From positions 1 to 10,537 of the forward strand of contig CAYRVH010000082.1 of assembly GCA_964427855.1 (NCBI GenBank): DNA of 10,537 bases. Direction: 5' to 3'. A model generated the notes under the pieces. It saw only the letters and a program-made list of their open reading frames with translations, was not told the DNA's origin and made no database searches. The position numbers were made by a program, and so were the translations under genes. The DNA comes from JAUPKT01 sp964427855. GTDB taxonomy: Bacteria; Desulfobacterota; Desulfomonilia; Desulfomonilales; Desulfomonilaceae. Of the stretch, positions 1 through 6,440 are shown in pieces (the stretch's first letter is position 1; each line of letters opens with the position of its first letter).

Positions 1-91
1 TCGCTTCGCTCGAAATGACAAAAGGGGGGACGAATCGAAATGACAAAAGGGTACAGCTCGAAGCAACAGAAGGGTACGACTCGAAATGACA
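1..91 (+). repeat. Right arm and array tail of a nested palindromic repeat
   Basis: The first 20 bases are identical to 5481-5500, the right arm of a complete palindromic element. AATGACA then recurs at 39-45 and 85-91, with a decayed unit near 61-68, giving spacings of about 23-25 bases with G-rich spacers. The left half of this copy must lie outside the window. No coding signal is seen. Confidence 0.7.
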
Positions 92-152
92 GGGGCATCG
101 GCCGGCGAGCCGGTGTACGTTCAATGGCCTGCCCGATGGGCAGCCTCTCCTC

Positions 153-198
153 CCCAGGGCTTTACCCTGGGCTATTGTCGACACCCCGCTGAAGCGGG
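153..198 (-). repeat. Compound two-hairpin repeat, copy 1 (B then A)
   Basis: Hairpin B is CCCAGGG (153-159) with CCCTGGG (165-171). After 13 bases comes hairpin A, CCCGCT (185-190) with AGCGGG (193-198). Both stems are perfect. The order is reversed relative to the copies at 5634, 9254 and 10496, so this copy is inverted. Confidence 0.75.
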
Positions 199-218
199 AA
201 TAAAAACCGTACATGGAC

Positions 219-256
219 GAGATTGCCGCGTCACCTTCGGCGCCTGCGCAACGAGG
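219..256 (-). repeat. CATTGCG-type intergenic palindrome, inverted copy
   Basis: GATTGCCGCGTCACCTTCGG begins at 221 and is followed by a GCAACGAGG arm near 248-256. It matches, in inverted orientation, the elements at 9043-9080 and 10441-10478. The outer arm has one mismatch (GCAAC instead of GCAAT). Confidence 0.6.
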
Positions 257-261
257 TGAGC

Positions 262-312
262 GCCCCGCCATTGTGCGGGGCAGCGCATGGCAGCCCAGGG
301 CAGCGCCCTGGG
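262..312 (+). repeat. Compound two-hairpin repeat, copy 2 (A then B)
   Basis: Hairpin A is GCCCCGC (262-268) with GCGGGGC (275-281). Twelve bases later comes hairpin B, CCCAGGGC (294-301), loop AGC, GCCCTGGG (305-312). Both stems are perfect. Hairpin B is the same as at 9283-9301 apart from the loop. Confidence 0.75.
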
Positions 313-342
313 ACAGGCGCACGTCGCATCAACCTCCTGCAG

Positions 343-376
343 GATTGCCACATCGCCTTCGGCTCTTCGCAATGAC
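343..376 (-). repeat. CATTGCG-type intergenic palindrome, inverted copy
   Basis: The outer arms ATTGC (344-348) and GCAAT (369-373) enclose a CATCGCCTTCGG core. This is the inverted form of the element at 10441-10478. Confidence 0.6.
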
Positions 377-395
377 CAAAGGGGCATCGAGGCAT

Positions 396-422
396 CATTG
401 CGAGCGAAGCGAAACAATCTCG
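396..422 (+). repeat. Short CATTGCG-type intergenic palindrome
   Basis: CATTGCGAGCGAAGCGAAAC followed by CAATCTCG. The arms ATTG (397-400) and CAAT (415-418) enclose a shortened core. It sits about 33 bases beyond the kinase stop codon. Together with the neighbouring elements it accounts for nearly all of the gene-free stretch 1-455. Confidence 0.6.
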
Positions 423-455
423 TGATAAGTTTCTAGAACGGGTATGTATTCGACC

Positions 456-2777
456 TTATTCAGTTTCGTGGGCTTTCGCCAACACTGTCTGGAAGGTTTC
501 CAAGTCATACGGTTTCGTGAGAAACCCTGCAACGTCAACATTTCCAACAATAAGCCGCGCCTCAGGCTCTGCGAACCCACTGGATACGATTATTTTAAGA
601 TCCGGCCGCCGGCGCTTGAGTTCACGCAGGGTGTCCACGCCGTCCATCTTCGGCATACAGAGGTCCACGATCACGCAGCCGATGGCGTTGCCCGGCGCCG
701 TACACAGCCGGATTGCCTCTTCACCGCTCATGGTGGTGAGCCCGTCGTATCCCAGAGCGGCAAGCAGGTCCCTGCCGAGCTGCAGCACTGTCTCGTCATC
801 GTCAACCATGAGCACTTTGCACGCGGCTGCGTCTGGAAGATGCCTTCGCACCTTTTCGTCTTCCGGTTCGTCCGTCGCCTTCCCAGCCTCTTTCAGTTCC
901 GCGCCCGCAGGCAGGAGCACCTTGACCGTCGTCCCTTTACCCGGTTGGCTGTCGATGCGGATTCCGCCTTTATGGCCGCGCACGATCCCCAATACCGCGG
1001 CCATGCCCAATCCCCTGCCCATGAATTTCGTCGTGTAAAATGGGTCGAAGATCCTTTCCAACGCGCCGGCGTTCATTCCGTGGCCCGTATCCGACACCTC
1101 GATGAACACGTACCGGCCGGGCGCAGGACGGAGTTCCTGCCTCGTGGTGGCAAGATAGGCCTCGTCGCAATCCATCTCGCCGGTGGCCAGCCGTATCTCT
1201 CCGGGTCCATCTCCGATCGCCTCGGCTGCGTTGGTAATCAAACTCATGATGACTTGCTCCAGCTGCGTCGCATCCCCCGTGACTGCGTGGAGCACTTCGC
1301 CTCGTTCAATGACAAATCTGACAGTCCGGGGCACAACCGACGAAAACAGGAGCTCACCCCGCGCCACAGTCTCATTCACGTCAACATTCCCAGGCATGTA
1401 CAACGTCTGCCCCGTGTAATCCAACATGAGCCATGAGAGTTTGGCCGCGCGCTGAGCCGCCCGAAACGCTGCGTCAACAAAGGCGGCGGCACGCGCATCC
1501 ACAAGATCGTTCATTTTGAGGAGTTCCAGGTTGCCCAACACTATCTGGAGCACGTTGTTGAATTGGTGGGCAATGCCGCCGGCCATGAGGGTGAGGCTCT
1601 CGAGTTTTTGCGCTTGGAGGACTTTGCGCTGCATCTCGATGTGTTCTTCTTCGAGCTCCTTGCGATAGGTCACGTCCATGATGGTACCCGCGACCAGCCG
1701 CGGCTTGCCTTGGTCGTCCCGCTCGATGATCTTGCCCCGATCCAACACCCATTTCCAGCCGCCGTCCTTGGTCTTCAAACGATGCTCGCTTTCGTAGAGC
1801 GGCGATTTTCCCTCCAGATGTTCATTAAAGGCCGCGGTCACCCGATGGAGGTCATCAGGGTGTACGAGCTTCGTCCAGCCGTTGAGTGTCGGGTCGATTT
1901 CATCCAAGGAATAGCCCAGCATCTCTGCGTAACGTTCATTACGCTCTACGTGTTGGGAGGGGATATCCAAACTCCACCAGCCCAGTTCCGCGCCTTCCAA
2001 CGCACGCTCGAGCTCCTTTTTGCCCACCGCAACCTGCCGCTGGGCCTCTTTTACATCTGAGATGTCCAGAATCGCGGAAATCACCCCCTTGGAGAGGTCC
2101 AATGGATCAACAGCCCTGAAGTATATTGCGACCTCGAATACAGAGCCGTCCTTTCGTTTCATCTCGGCGTCGGTGTGCTGGACTCGGCCGTCCGAGAGCC
2201 TTTCATAGAGCGCCCCCACCCGCTGATAGTTGTCTTCGTCTGGATACAGGGCTCGACTAGCCAGGCCGATGGGCTCCGTCTTATCCCGAAAACCGAACAT
2301 CTTCACCCACGTGTCATTCACCCACTTGACGATCCTGTTGACTGTCATGGCGGTCGCCGCGGGTGATGTATCCAAAATCAGGCTGAGCAGCGCCTCGTTT
2401 TCCCTCAAGGCCTGCTCTGCCTTTTTTTGGGGTGTAATGACTCGGAGGCACACGGAGACGCCTTCATCGTGGGGATAGACATTCACTGCGTACCAATTCT
2501 CAGACGGGTATTCTCCCGCAACGGTCTCAAAAGCGGAGAGAGCCTTTTCCCTTTGGGCCCTTTGGAGACACTCCTCGAACGTGGGCTCTTGGAGGCGCGG
2601 CAGGGCATCGAAGAAATTCTTGCCCAACAACTCCCCTTTGCCCTTGCCGAAAGCCCGTTCCGCGGCCAAGTTGCAATACTGGATGACCAAGTCGTCATCC
2701 AGCGACACAAACGCGTCGCTGATGCTGTCGAAGATAGCGGCGATGTTCCGATTCGATTCGAAGAGCTGCCTTTGCAT
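456..2777 (-). CDS. Three-PAS hybrid sensor histidine kinase with C-terminal receiver
   Basis: A 773-residue protein with no transmembrane segment or signal peptide visible, so probably a cytoplasmic sensor. Three PAS/PAC modules lie at about 8-118, 122-245 and 258-377. A short helical linker leads into a HisKA dimerisation domain with the phosphoacceptor H404 in GGIAHQFNN. The HATPase domain shows the N box (LITNAAEAI, N516), G1 (DTGHGM, 563-568), F box (FDPFYTTK, 577-584) and G2 (GRGLGMA, 587-593). A receiver domain fills 653-770, with acidic residues 659-661, phosphoacceptor D705 (VIVDLCMP), S732 and K755 (TKPYD). The family autophosphorylates on His and passes phosphate to Asp; here the intrinsic receiver is the first candidate acceptor. 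The acidic residue normally following the H-box His is Gln. The ATG at 2777 is the only good start, although its Shine-Dalgarno is weak. No adjacent response regulator gives a target, so the signal is unknown. Confidence 0.95.
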   Translation of the reverse strand: MQRQLFESNRNIAAIFDSISDAFVSLDDDLVIQYCNLAAERAFGKGKGELLGKNFFDALPRLQEPTFEECLQRAQREKALSAFETVAGEYPSENWYAVNVYPHDEGVSVCLRVITPQKKAEQALRENEALLSLILDTSPAATAMTVNRIVKWVNDTWVKMFGFRDKTEPIGLASRALYPDEDNYQRVGALYERLSDGRVQHTDAEMKRKDGSVFEVAIYFRAVDPLDLSKGVISAILDISDVKEAQRQVAVGKKELERALEGAELGWWSLDIPSQHVERNERYAEMLGYSLDEIDPTLNGWTKLVHPDDLHRVTAAFNEHLEGKSPLYESEHRLKTKDGGWKWVLDRGKIIERDDQGKPRLVAGTIMDVTYRKELEEEHIEMQRKVLQAQKLESLTLMAGGIAHQFNNVLQIVLGNLELLKMNDLVDARAAAFVDAAFRAAQRAAKLSWLMLDYTGQTLYMPGNVDVNETVARGELLFSSVVPRTVRFVIERGEVLHAVTGDATQLEQVIMSLITNAAEAIGDGPGEIRLATGEMDCDEAYLATTRQELRPAPGRYVFIEVSDTGHGMNAGALERIFDPFYTTKFMGRGLGMAAVLGIVRGHKGGIRIDSQPGKGTTVKVLLPAGAELKEAGKATDEPEDEKVRRHLPDAAACKVLMVDDDETVLQLGRDLLAALGYDGLTTMSGEEAIRLCTAPGNAIGCVIVDLCMPKMDGVDTLRELKRRRPDLKIIVSSGFAEPEARLIVGNVDVAGFLTKPYDLETFQTVLAKAHETE

Positions 2778-2819
2778 GTTTCGCTTATCTCTGTTCTTCT
2801 ATGTAAGATCTACTCCGGC

Positions 2820-2843
2820 CTCGGTCAGTCGTAACTGGCCGAG
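2820..2843. repeat. Inverted repeat upstream of the kinase gene
   Basis: CTCGGTCAGT (2820-2829) and ACTGGCCGAG (2834-2843) flank a CGTA loop, with one mismatch in 10 pairs. It lies 43 bases before the kinase start, so it could be a leader hairpin or a protein-binding site. In RNA read on plus the mismatch becomes a G-U pair. No U tract follows, so a classical terminator is unlikely. Confidence 0.45.
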
Positions 2844-3418
2844 CAGCTATATTACGACATAGTACACCATGTCGGTTTTGTGTATGACGACGTGAGCGCT
2901 TCGATGGGCGTCCACGGAATAGATGCACACGCGTCATCTCCACAGGCTTGGGAAGTGTCGCCTGCGATCATCCGAGCGATGGATGCAGCGATTGGCTGCT
3001 GATGATTCTCATGCTTCGCCGCAATAGCCGCCATGAGGGCCGTCCATGGGAGTATCGCCAAAACGAAAACTAAAGAGACAGTCGCTCCATCCCTCCCTGG
3101 CTGTCACCTGGGCATCCAATACCTCCAACTGCGGGAAGAACTACTCATCGCGCCGTCTTGGGCATCCGGGCTTGTGATTTGCTCTTACGTCTGAGGGTTT
3201 ACAAAGGGAGCATCGACAATTACACACTCAATGCGGTACCACACCCGCAGCATTGCACTCACCGGGTCTCGTGCGTCTCCCATCATTGTTCGTTTGGAAA
3301 CAAGCAATAGAGGCCAGGTTTCATACTCCATAACCATAATAAAGCTGCCATGCCTAGAGTTGCAAGAAAAAAACGGCATGGGCGTCGGAGGCGCGCCTTT
3401 TTCTGAGGGGTAATGTGT

Positions 3419-3433
3419 GGTAGTGTCACTACC
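3419..3433. promoter_or_regulatory. Perfect 15-bp inverted repeat, candidate operator
   Basis: GGTAGTG-T-CACTACC is a perfect inverted repeat with 7-base arms and a one-base centre. It ends 35 bases before the start of the cysteine-cluster/hypB pair, where a transcription-factor operator would be expected. A TATATG hexamer at 3434-3439 directly abuts it and could be a -10, but no matching -35 is seen. I do not recognise the regulator. Confidence 0.4.
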
Positions 3434-3468
3434 TATATGTAAGACCTCTGGCAGACGGAGGATGCCCT

Positions 3469-3795
3469 ATGGACAGGGAAGAATGGGAAGCCCTGTGCAG
3501 ACGCTGCGGTAAATGCTGCTATGAAAAGATTGACCTGGGCGGCGGCGTCATACGATATACCAACGAGCCCTGCAGATACCTCGACACAGAGACCAAATTG
3601 TGCAAAGTCTATGCGAATAGAACCGAAGTCGAGCCTGATTGCATCATCTTGACGCCGGAGAAAGTGCGGGAGATACACTGGATGCCGGAAGACTGCGCCT
3701 ATGTCGAACATGTGAGGCTGCAAGACACCCTTGCCGCGGTGCGAAAGAGCGAGGCGCGCCAAAAGCGACGCAACCATTCGAGAAGGAGAAGATAA
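3469..3795 (+). CDS. YkgJ/YcgN-type cysteine-cluster (putative Zn/Fe-binding) protein
   Basis: A 108-residue cytoplasmic protein of the CxxCxxCC family (YkgJ, YcgN/UPF0260), predicted to chelate zinc or iron; the precise role is not established. The cluster LCRRCGKCC gives C10, C13, C16 and C17, followed by C35 (PCRYLD), C45 (LCKVY), C58 (EPDC) and C76 (EDCAY): eight cysteines in the order expected for the family. The PDC-xxLTPE and W-x-P-xx-CAY segments resemble the YcgN side, but the length is closer to YkgJ. The C-terminal tail, about 93-108, is strongly basic and ends in four arginines. GGAGG (3457-3461) sits 7 bases before the ATG. The stop TAA shares its last A with the hypB ATG (TAATG), implying coupled translation and a joint role in metal handling. 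Confidence 0.88.
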   Translation: MDREEWEALCRRCGKCCYEKIDLGGGVIRYTNEPCRYLDTETKLCKVYANRTEVEPDCIILTPEKVREIHWMPEDCAYVEHVRLQDTLAAVRKSEARQKRRNHSRRRR

Positions 3796-4454
3796 TGGCC
3801 GTCAGAACATTGAATGTAAATGAAGATATCTTAAGCGCAAACGATCTGTTGGCGGGGAATCTGAAGAAGAAATTCGTCGATTCCAAGGTGTATGTCATGA
3901 ACCTCATGTCGTCGCCTGGCGCAGGCAAGACATCCGTGATCCTCAAGATTATCGAAGCGCTTTCAGGCAAGCACAAGATAGGGGTGATCGAAGGCGATAT
4001 TGCCTCTGATGTGGACGCCCAGAAGCTACAGAAGGCCCCTATAGATGTAGTGCAGATCAATACCAAAGGCGCCTGCCACCTTGACGCCAACATGATCTCT
4101 CGCGCTGCGGAGAACTTAGGGCTCGACGGGAAAAGCCTCCTGATCATCGAGAATGTGGGCAACCTGGTCTGCCCCGCGGAGTTCAATCTGGGCGAGGACG
4201 CCAAGGTGATGATCCTCTCCATCCCAGAGGGCCACGACAAACCCCTCAAGTACCCCCTTATGTTCACGGAATCTCGCGCCCTTATCCTCAACAAAATCGA
4301 TTTACTCCCTTACACGGATTTTGATATGGACGAACTGAAGCGTACGGTCACGGCAATGAATCCGGCTATACACATCTTCCCCATGTCGGCAAAGACCGGT
4401 GAAGGGGTAAGTCAGTTCATCAACTGGTTGGATCATCAGATTTCGGCAAAGTAG
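3795..4454 (+). CDS. hypB: Hydrogenase nickel-insertion GTPase HypB
   Basis: HypB uses GTP hydrolysis to drive nickel delivery to the large subunit of NiFe hydrogenase, normally together with HypA. The 219 residues show the P-loop SSPGAGKT (39-46), EGDIASDVDA (66-75), the G-domain metal site GACHLDA with C94 and H95, ENVGNLVCP (119-127) with C126, and the base-recognition motif NKID (166-169), with SAK (198-200). The N-terminus lacks both the CxxCGC high-affinity nickel motif of E. coli HypB and a histidine-rich stretch, so only the G-domain metal site is present. The ATG at 3795 is preferred over an in-frame upstream start (3639) because AGGAG (3784-3788) lies 6 bases away and HypB homology begins here. 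No hypA, C, D, E, F or hydrogenase gene is in the window. A 6-bp hairpin (CTCGGC/GCCGAG, 4458-4480) follows the stop without a U tract. Confidence 0.95.
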   Translation: MAVRTLNVNEDILSANDLLAGNLKKKFVDSKVYVMNLMSSPGAGKTSVILKIIEALSGKHKIGVIEGDIASDVDAQKLQKAPIDVVQINTKGACHLDANMISRAAENLGLDGKSLLIIENVGNLVCPAEFNLGEDAKVMILSIPEGHDKPLKYPLMFTESRALILNKIDLLPYTDFDMDELKRTVTAMNPAIHIFPMSAKTGEGVSQFINWLDHQISAK

Positions 4455-4503
4455 GCTCTCGGCCCGATTGGCCCGCCGAGGAAGTGCAGAAAAGAGAACA
4501 TTC

Positions 4504-5394
4504 GTGAGCTTGTATCGATTGCCGGCAAATCCGCCCCTTGGCAGGAGACGCAGCCCTTTGAAGGCCTTGTGGGGAAGCCCCGCGTCGTCAGGGGCGGACC
4601 CCACGGCTTGCCTCTCTTGGGGCCTCGTGACGATATTGATCCTGTCCCATACGTTGCTGAATGTTGACGCCCCCGCGTCTGCTCAAACCAGGCGGCTCAC
4701 CGACGCCGAGATCTCTCAGGAGATCTTGAAGCCAAAAAACAAAGCCATTGTCGAAGAATTCCTCAAATGGGAACTGCGGGAAGTCAACGACAAGGTGACC
4801 AAATTCTTGATCAAAGACTATCCCTCGCTGGTGTTCTTCGAGAAGCAGGTTGACCGCGGCCCGCTCAAGAGCCTCTTCTTCCTCGAGGAATGGGTCCATC
4901 GACTCAAAGACGCCCAGGAAAACATCGACTCCTTCCCGTATTCCACTGTGTTTTCTTCTGGGGAAAAAAAGAAGATCCTCGGTCTGACTAAGACAACCAG
5001 GGAGATCATTTCGTACGGGATTCCGTTGATCAAAAGGGACTTCGTGAGGGTCGCGCATGCCGCTGAATTCCTGGCCAACAAACAGGGCAAACATCCGATG
5101 GAACTCATGCCCAACCCCGCGTTCCGGGACGCCGTATATCGGTACTGCGAACCAACGGCCGCAGGCCTTGACAAAGAAATGGGAGAGCTCTCCGAGGGAG
5201 AATTGATATGCATGCGGCTCGGGTGGGTTTTGGAACAGGTCACCGTGACGAGCGTCTGGCTCACCGTCACCGATAATACGCTGCCCACTGAAAGGGACTA
5301 CATGTTTTTTCGAAAAAAGCGCAGCGCGTATTTCGAAAAACGCCTCCAGCGTATATACGGCGCGGCAGCGACGTCCCCACCGCCCTCCAGGTGA
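4504..5394 (+). CDS. Exported helical protein of unknown function, start uncertain
   Basis: I do not recognise this family. From the GTG at 4504 it has 296 residues. A hydrophobic segment at about 37-53 ends in APASAQ, which looks like a signal peptidase I site near residue 60, so the mature part (about 236 residues) is probably periplasmic. That part is charged and largely helical in appearance, with two cysteines (RYCEP and LICMR), short motifs such as EEWVHRLKDAQ, and a Pro/Ser-rich end. There is no ATG anywhere before the signal segment. In-frame options are TTG 4468, GTG 4504 (AAGAG-like Shine-Dalgarno just upstream), TTG 4567 and GTG 4627. The 4504 start gives an unusually long basic n-region that includes a nested hairpin. 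It begins 49 bases after hypB on the same strand and may be co-transcribed, but no functional link is visible. Confidence 0.7.
   Translation: MSLYRLPANPPLGRRRSPLKALWGSPASSGADPTACLSWGLVTILILSHTLLNVDAPASAQTRRLTDAEISQEILKPKNKAIVEEFLKWELREVNDKVTKFLIKDYPSLVFFEKQVDRGPLKSLFFLEEWVHRLKDAQENIDSFPYSTVFSSGEKKKILGLTKTTREIISYGIPLIKRDFVRVAHAAEFLANKQGKHPMELMPNPAFRDAVYRYCEPTAAGLDKEMGELSEGELICMRLGWVLEQVTVTSVWLTVTDNTLPTERDYMFFRKKRSAYFEKRLQRIYGAAATSPPPSR
4569..4604 (+). repeat. Nested GC-rich hairpin at the 5' end of the exported-protein gene
   Basis: An outer stem GTGGGG (4569-4574) with CCCCAC (4599-4604) encloses an inner stem GCCCC (4577-4581) with GGGGC (4591-4595) and a 9-base loop. AGCCCCGCGTC here is shared with the A hairpin near 10494-10504, so it may be a degenerate copy of the compound repeat. 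In RNA it would be very stable just upstream of the signal-peptide codons. Confidence 0.5.
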
Positions 5395-5424
5395 CGCCGA
5401 CGCGATCGAGACGCCCCGACATGA

Positions 5425-5571
5425 TGTCATTTCGAAGGAGCCTTGCGACTCAGAAATCTTTCTGGCTGGGTCAAGATTTCTCGCTTCGCTCGAAATGACA
5501 GAGAGAAATGCTCGAAATGACAGAGAGAAAAGTGGTTGAAATGACGCGGGAAAAAAGTGGTCGGAATGACG
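5425..5571 (+). repeat. Nested palindrome with one-sided decaying array
   Basis: The outer arms TGTCATTTCGA (5425-5435) and TCGAAATGACA (5490-5500) are perfect 11-base inverted repeats. Inside them AGAAATCTT (5452-5460) and AAGATTTCT (5473-5481) form a perfect 9-bp stem around a 12-base loop. To the right, the arm end is reiterated with increasing divergence: AATGAC at 5516, 5539 and 5565. The same arm plus tail occurs at 1-91. This element fills much of the 317-base gap 5395-5711. Confidence 0.75.
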
Positions 5572-5633
5572 GCCGCATCATCGAATTTCCGAGTACTTTC
5601 GAGACCCGTGAAAGCCGCGGCGACGCGCCTTAA

Positions 5634-5690
5634 GCCCCGCTGCTGCGGGGCGCTTCAGAATAGCTTAGAGCGGCGTCCTGGGAAGGGAGG
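5634..5690 (+). repeat. Compound two-hairpin repeat, copy 3 (B decayed)
   Basis: Hairpin A is GCCCCGC (5634-5640), loop TGCT, GCGGGGC (5645-5651). AATAGCTTAGAG-GCGTCCTGGG follows, a degenerate version of the AATAGCCCAGGGC...GCCCTGGG hairpin B at 9279-9301. The copy ends about 20 bases before the ABC ATPase start, so it would lie in or near that operon's leader. Confidence 0.6.
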
Positions 5691-5711
5691 ACCCGCACAA
5701 ACGGAAAGATA

Positions 5712-6440
5712 ATGGCCCCGATCCTCACTTTAGACACTGTGGCGAAATGCTACCGCACTGGAATCGCCTGCGAGATCTTCCCCATCAACGGGGTGAGCCT
5801 CGACATAGACGCCGGCGAGCGCATCATACTGCTGGGAAAGAGCGGTTCAGGGAAAAGCACGTTCCTCAACCTCGTGGCGGGCGTGGATCGCCCGACGTCC
5901 GGAAGGATCTTCTTCGACGGCAGAGACTTAGCCGCAATGACGCCAGAGGAGCTGGCTCATTATCGAAGGAAAGAAATCGGCTTCGTCTTCCAGTCCTTTA
6001 ATTTGTTTTCTACTCTGACGGTGGGCGAAAACCTCCTGCTTCCCCTTGACCTTCTCGGCAGACCGGACGAATCCAAGGCGAGGGGCCTGCTCGAGGCCGT
6101 GGGGCTTGACGGCGCGTGGAAGCGATACCCCGAACAGCTCTCCGGCGGCGAACAGCAGCGGGTCGCCATTGCCCGAGCCTTGATAAAAGACCCAAAAATA
6201 ATACTCGCCGATGAACCCACAGGCAATCTCGATCTGGACACCGGCAACGGGATCCTCAGCCTCATCGACGAGGTATGCCGCAGCACCGGCGCCACGCTCA
6301 TCATGGCGACCCACAGCCAGGAGGCCGCGTGGCTCGCTGATAGGGTGTATCGGCTGAAAGGCGGGCTGCTTTGGGAGGAACCGCCGGCGCAAGGCGCCAG
6401 GCAGCCGGCAGAAAGGATCTCCCTCACTCCACGGATATGA
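5712..6440 (+). CDS. LolD/MacB/YbbA-type ABC transporter ATP-binding protein
   Basis: A 242-residue cytoplasmic nucleotide-binding subunit that powers the FtsX-type permease encoded immediately downstream. It has Walker A GKSGSGKST (42-50), the Q-loop glutamine Q94 in FVFQSFNLF, the ABC signature LSGGEQQR (143-150), Walker B IILADEP with catalytic E168, the D-loop GNLD (171-174) and the switch histidine H201 (MATHS). These, together with the LFSTLTVGENLLLPL segment, are typical of the LolD/MacB/YbbA exporter subfamily rather than importers. The last roughly 20 residues form a Pro/Ala-rich tail beyond the fold. The ATG is preceded by a modest GGAAAG (5703-5708). The stop TGA overlaps the permease ATG (ATGA), so the two are translationally coupled. 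The substrate cannot be read from the ATPase. Confidence 0.95.
   Translation: MAPILTLDTVAKCYRTGIACEIFPINGVSLDIDAGERIILLGKSGSGKSTFLNLVAGVDRPTSGRIFFDGRDLAAMTPEELAHYRRKEIGFVFQSFNLFSTLTVGENLLLPLDLLGRPDESKARGLLEAVGLDGAWKRYPEQLSGGEQQRVAIARALIKDPKIILADEPTGNLDLDTGNGILSLIDEVCRSTGATLIMATHSQEAAWLADRVYRLKGGLLWEEPPAQGARQPAERISLTPRI

Larger units (their letters stand above)
2778..3468. other. Long gap without a convincing gene
   Basis: A 691-base stretch between divergent genes. I see no ORF with a credible start and family motifs. It holds a near-perfect inverted repeat (2820-2843), a 6-bp inverted repeat CGACAT/ATGTCG (2855-2860 and 2869-2874), a weak minus-strand ORF (2852-3061, TTG start, hydrophobic N-terminus), and a perfect 15-bp palindrome near the plus-strand gene (3419-3433). 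It lacks the repeat families that fill the other gaps. It should carry the kinase promoter on minus and the cysteine-cluster gene promoter on plus, but I found no strong -35/-10 pair for either. Confidence 0.6.

Noticed and set aside
1..91. CRISPR array suggested by regularly spaced repeats
   Set aside because: Units are only about 10 conserved bases at 23-25 base steps, they decay along the array, and spacers are G-rich relatives of each other rather than unique.
172..425. Short open frames on both strands in the first gap
   Set aside because: They consist of translated palindromic repeats (ALPWA- and PAQWRG-like residues) and have no ribosome sites.
444..1436. 330-codon open frame on plus opposite the kinase C-terminus
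   Set aside because: It lies entirely antisense to a kinase with every expected motif; its translation shows no family features and no Shine-Dalgarno. It is a GC-bias shadow.
3373..3403. AGGCGCGCCTTTTT as an intrinsic terminator
   Set aside because: The palindrome leaves no room for a loop, so only a very short stem could form, and no gene obviously ends there.
3185..3413. Overlapping 60-64 codon frames on both strands (3231-3413 plus, 3185-3379 minus)
   Set aside because: Neither has a Shine-Dalgarno or recognisable motifs, and the two oppose each other. Chance frames are the simpler reading.
3447..3466. Sigma54-like TGGCA...TGC before the cysteine-cluster gene
   Set aside because: The GG to GC spacing is 12 rather than 10 bases, and it overlaps the ribosome binding site.
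3639..3794. N-terminal extension of HypB in its open frame
   Set aside because: The extra 52 codons overlap the cysteine-cluster gene in another frame, show no HypB homology, and a good Shine-Dalgarno marks the ATG at 3795.
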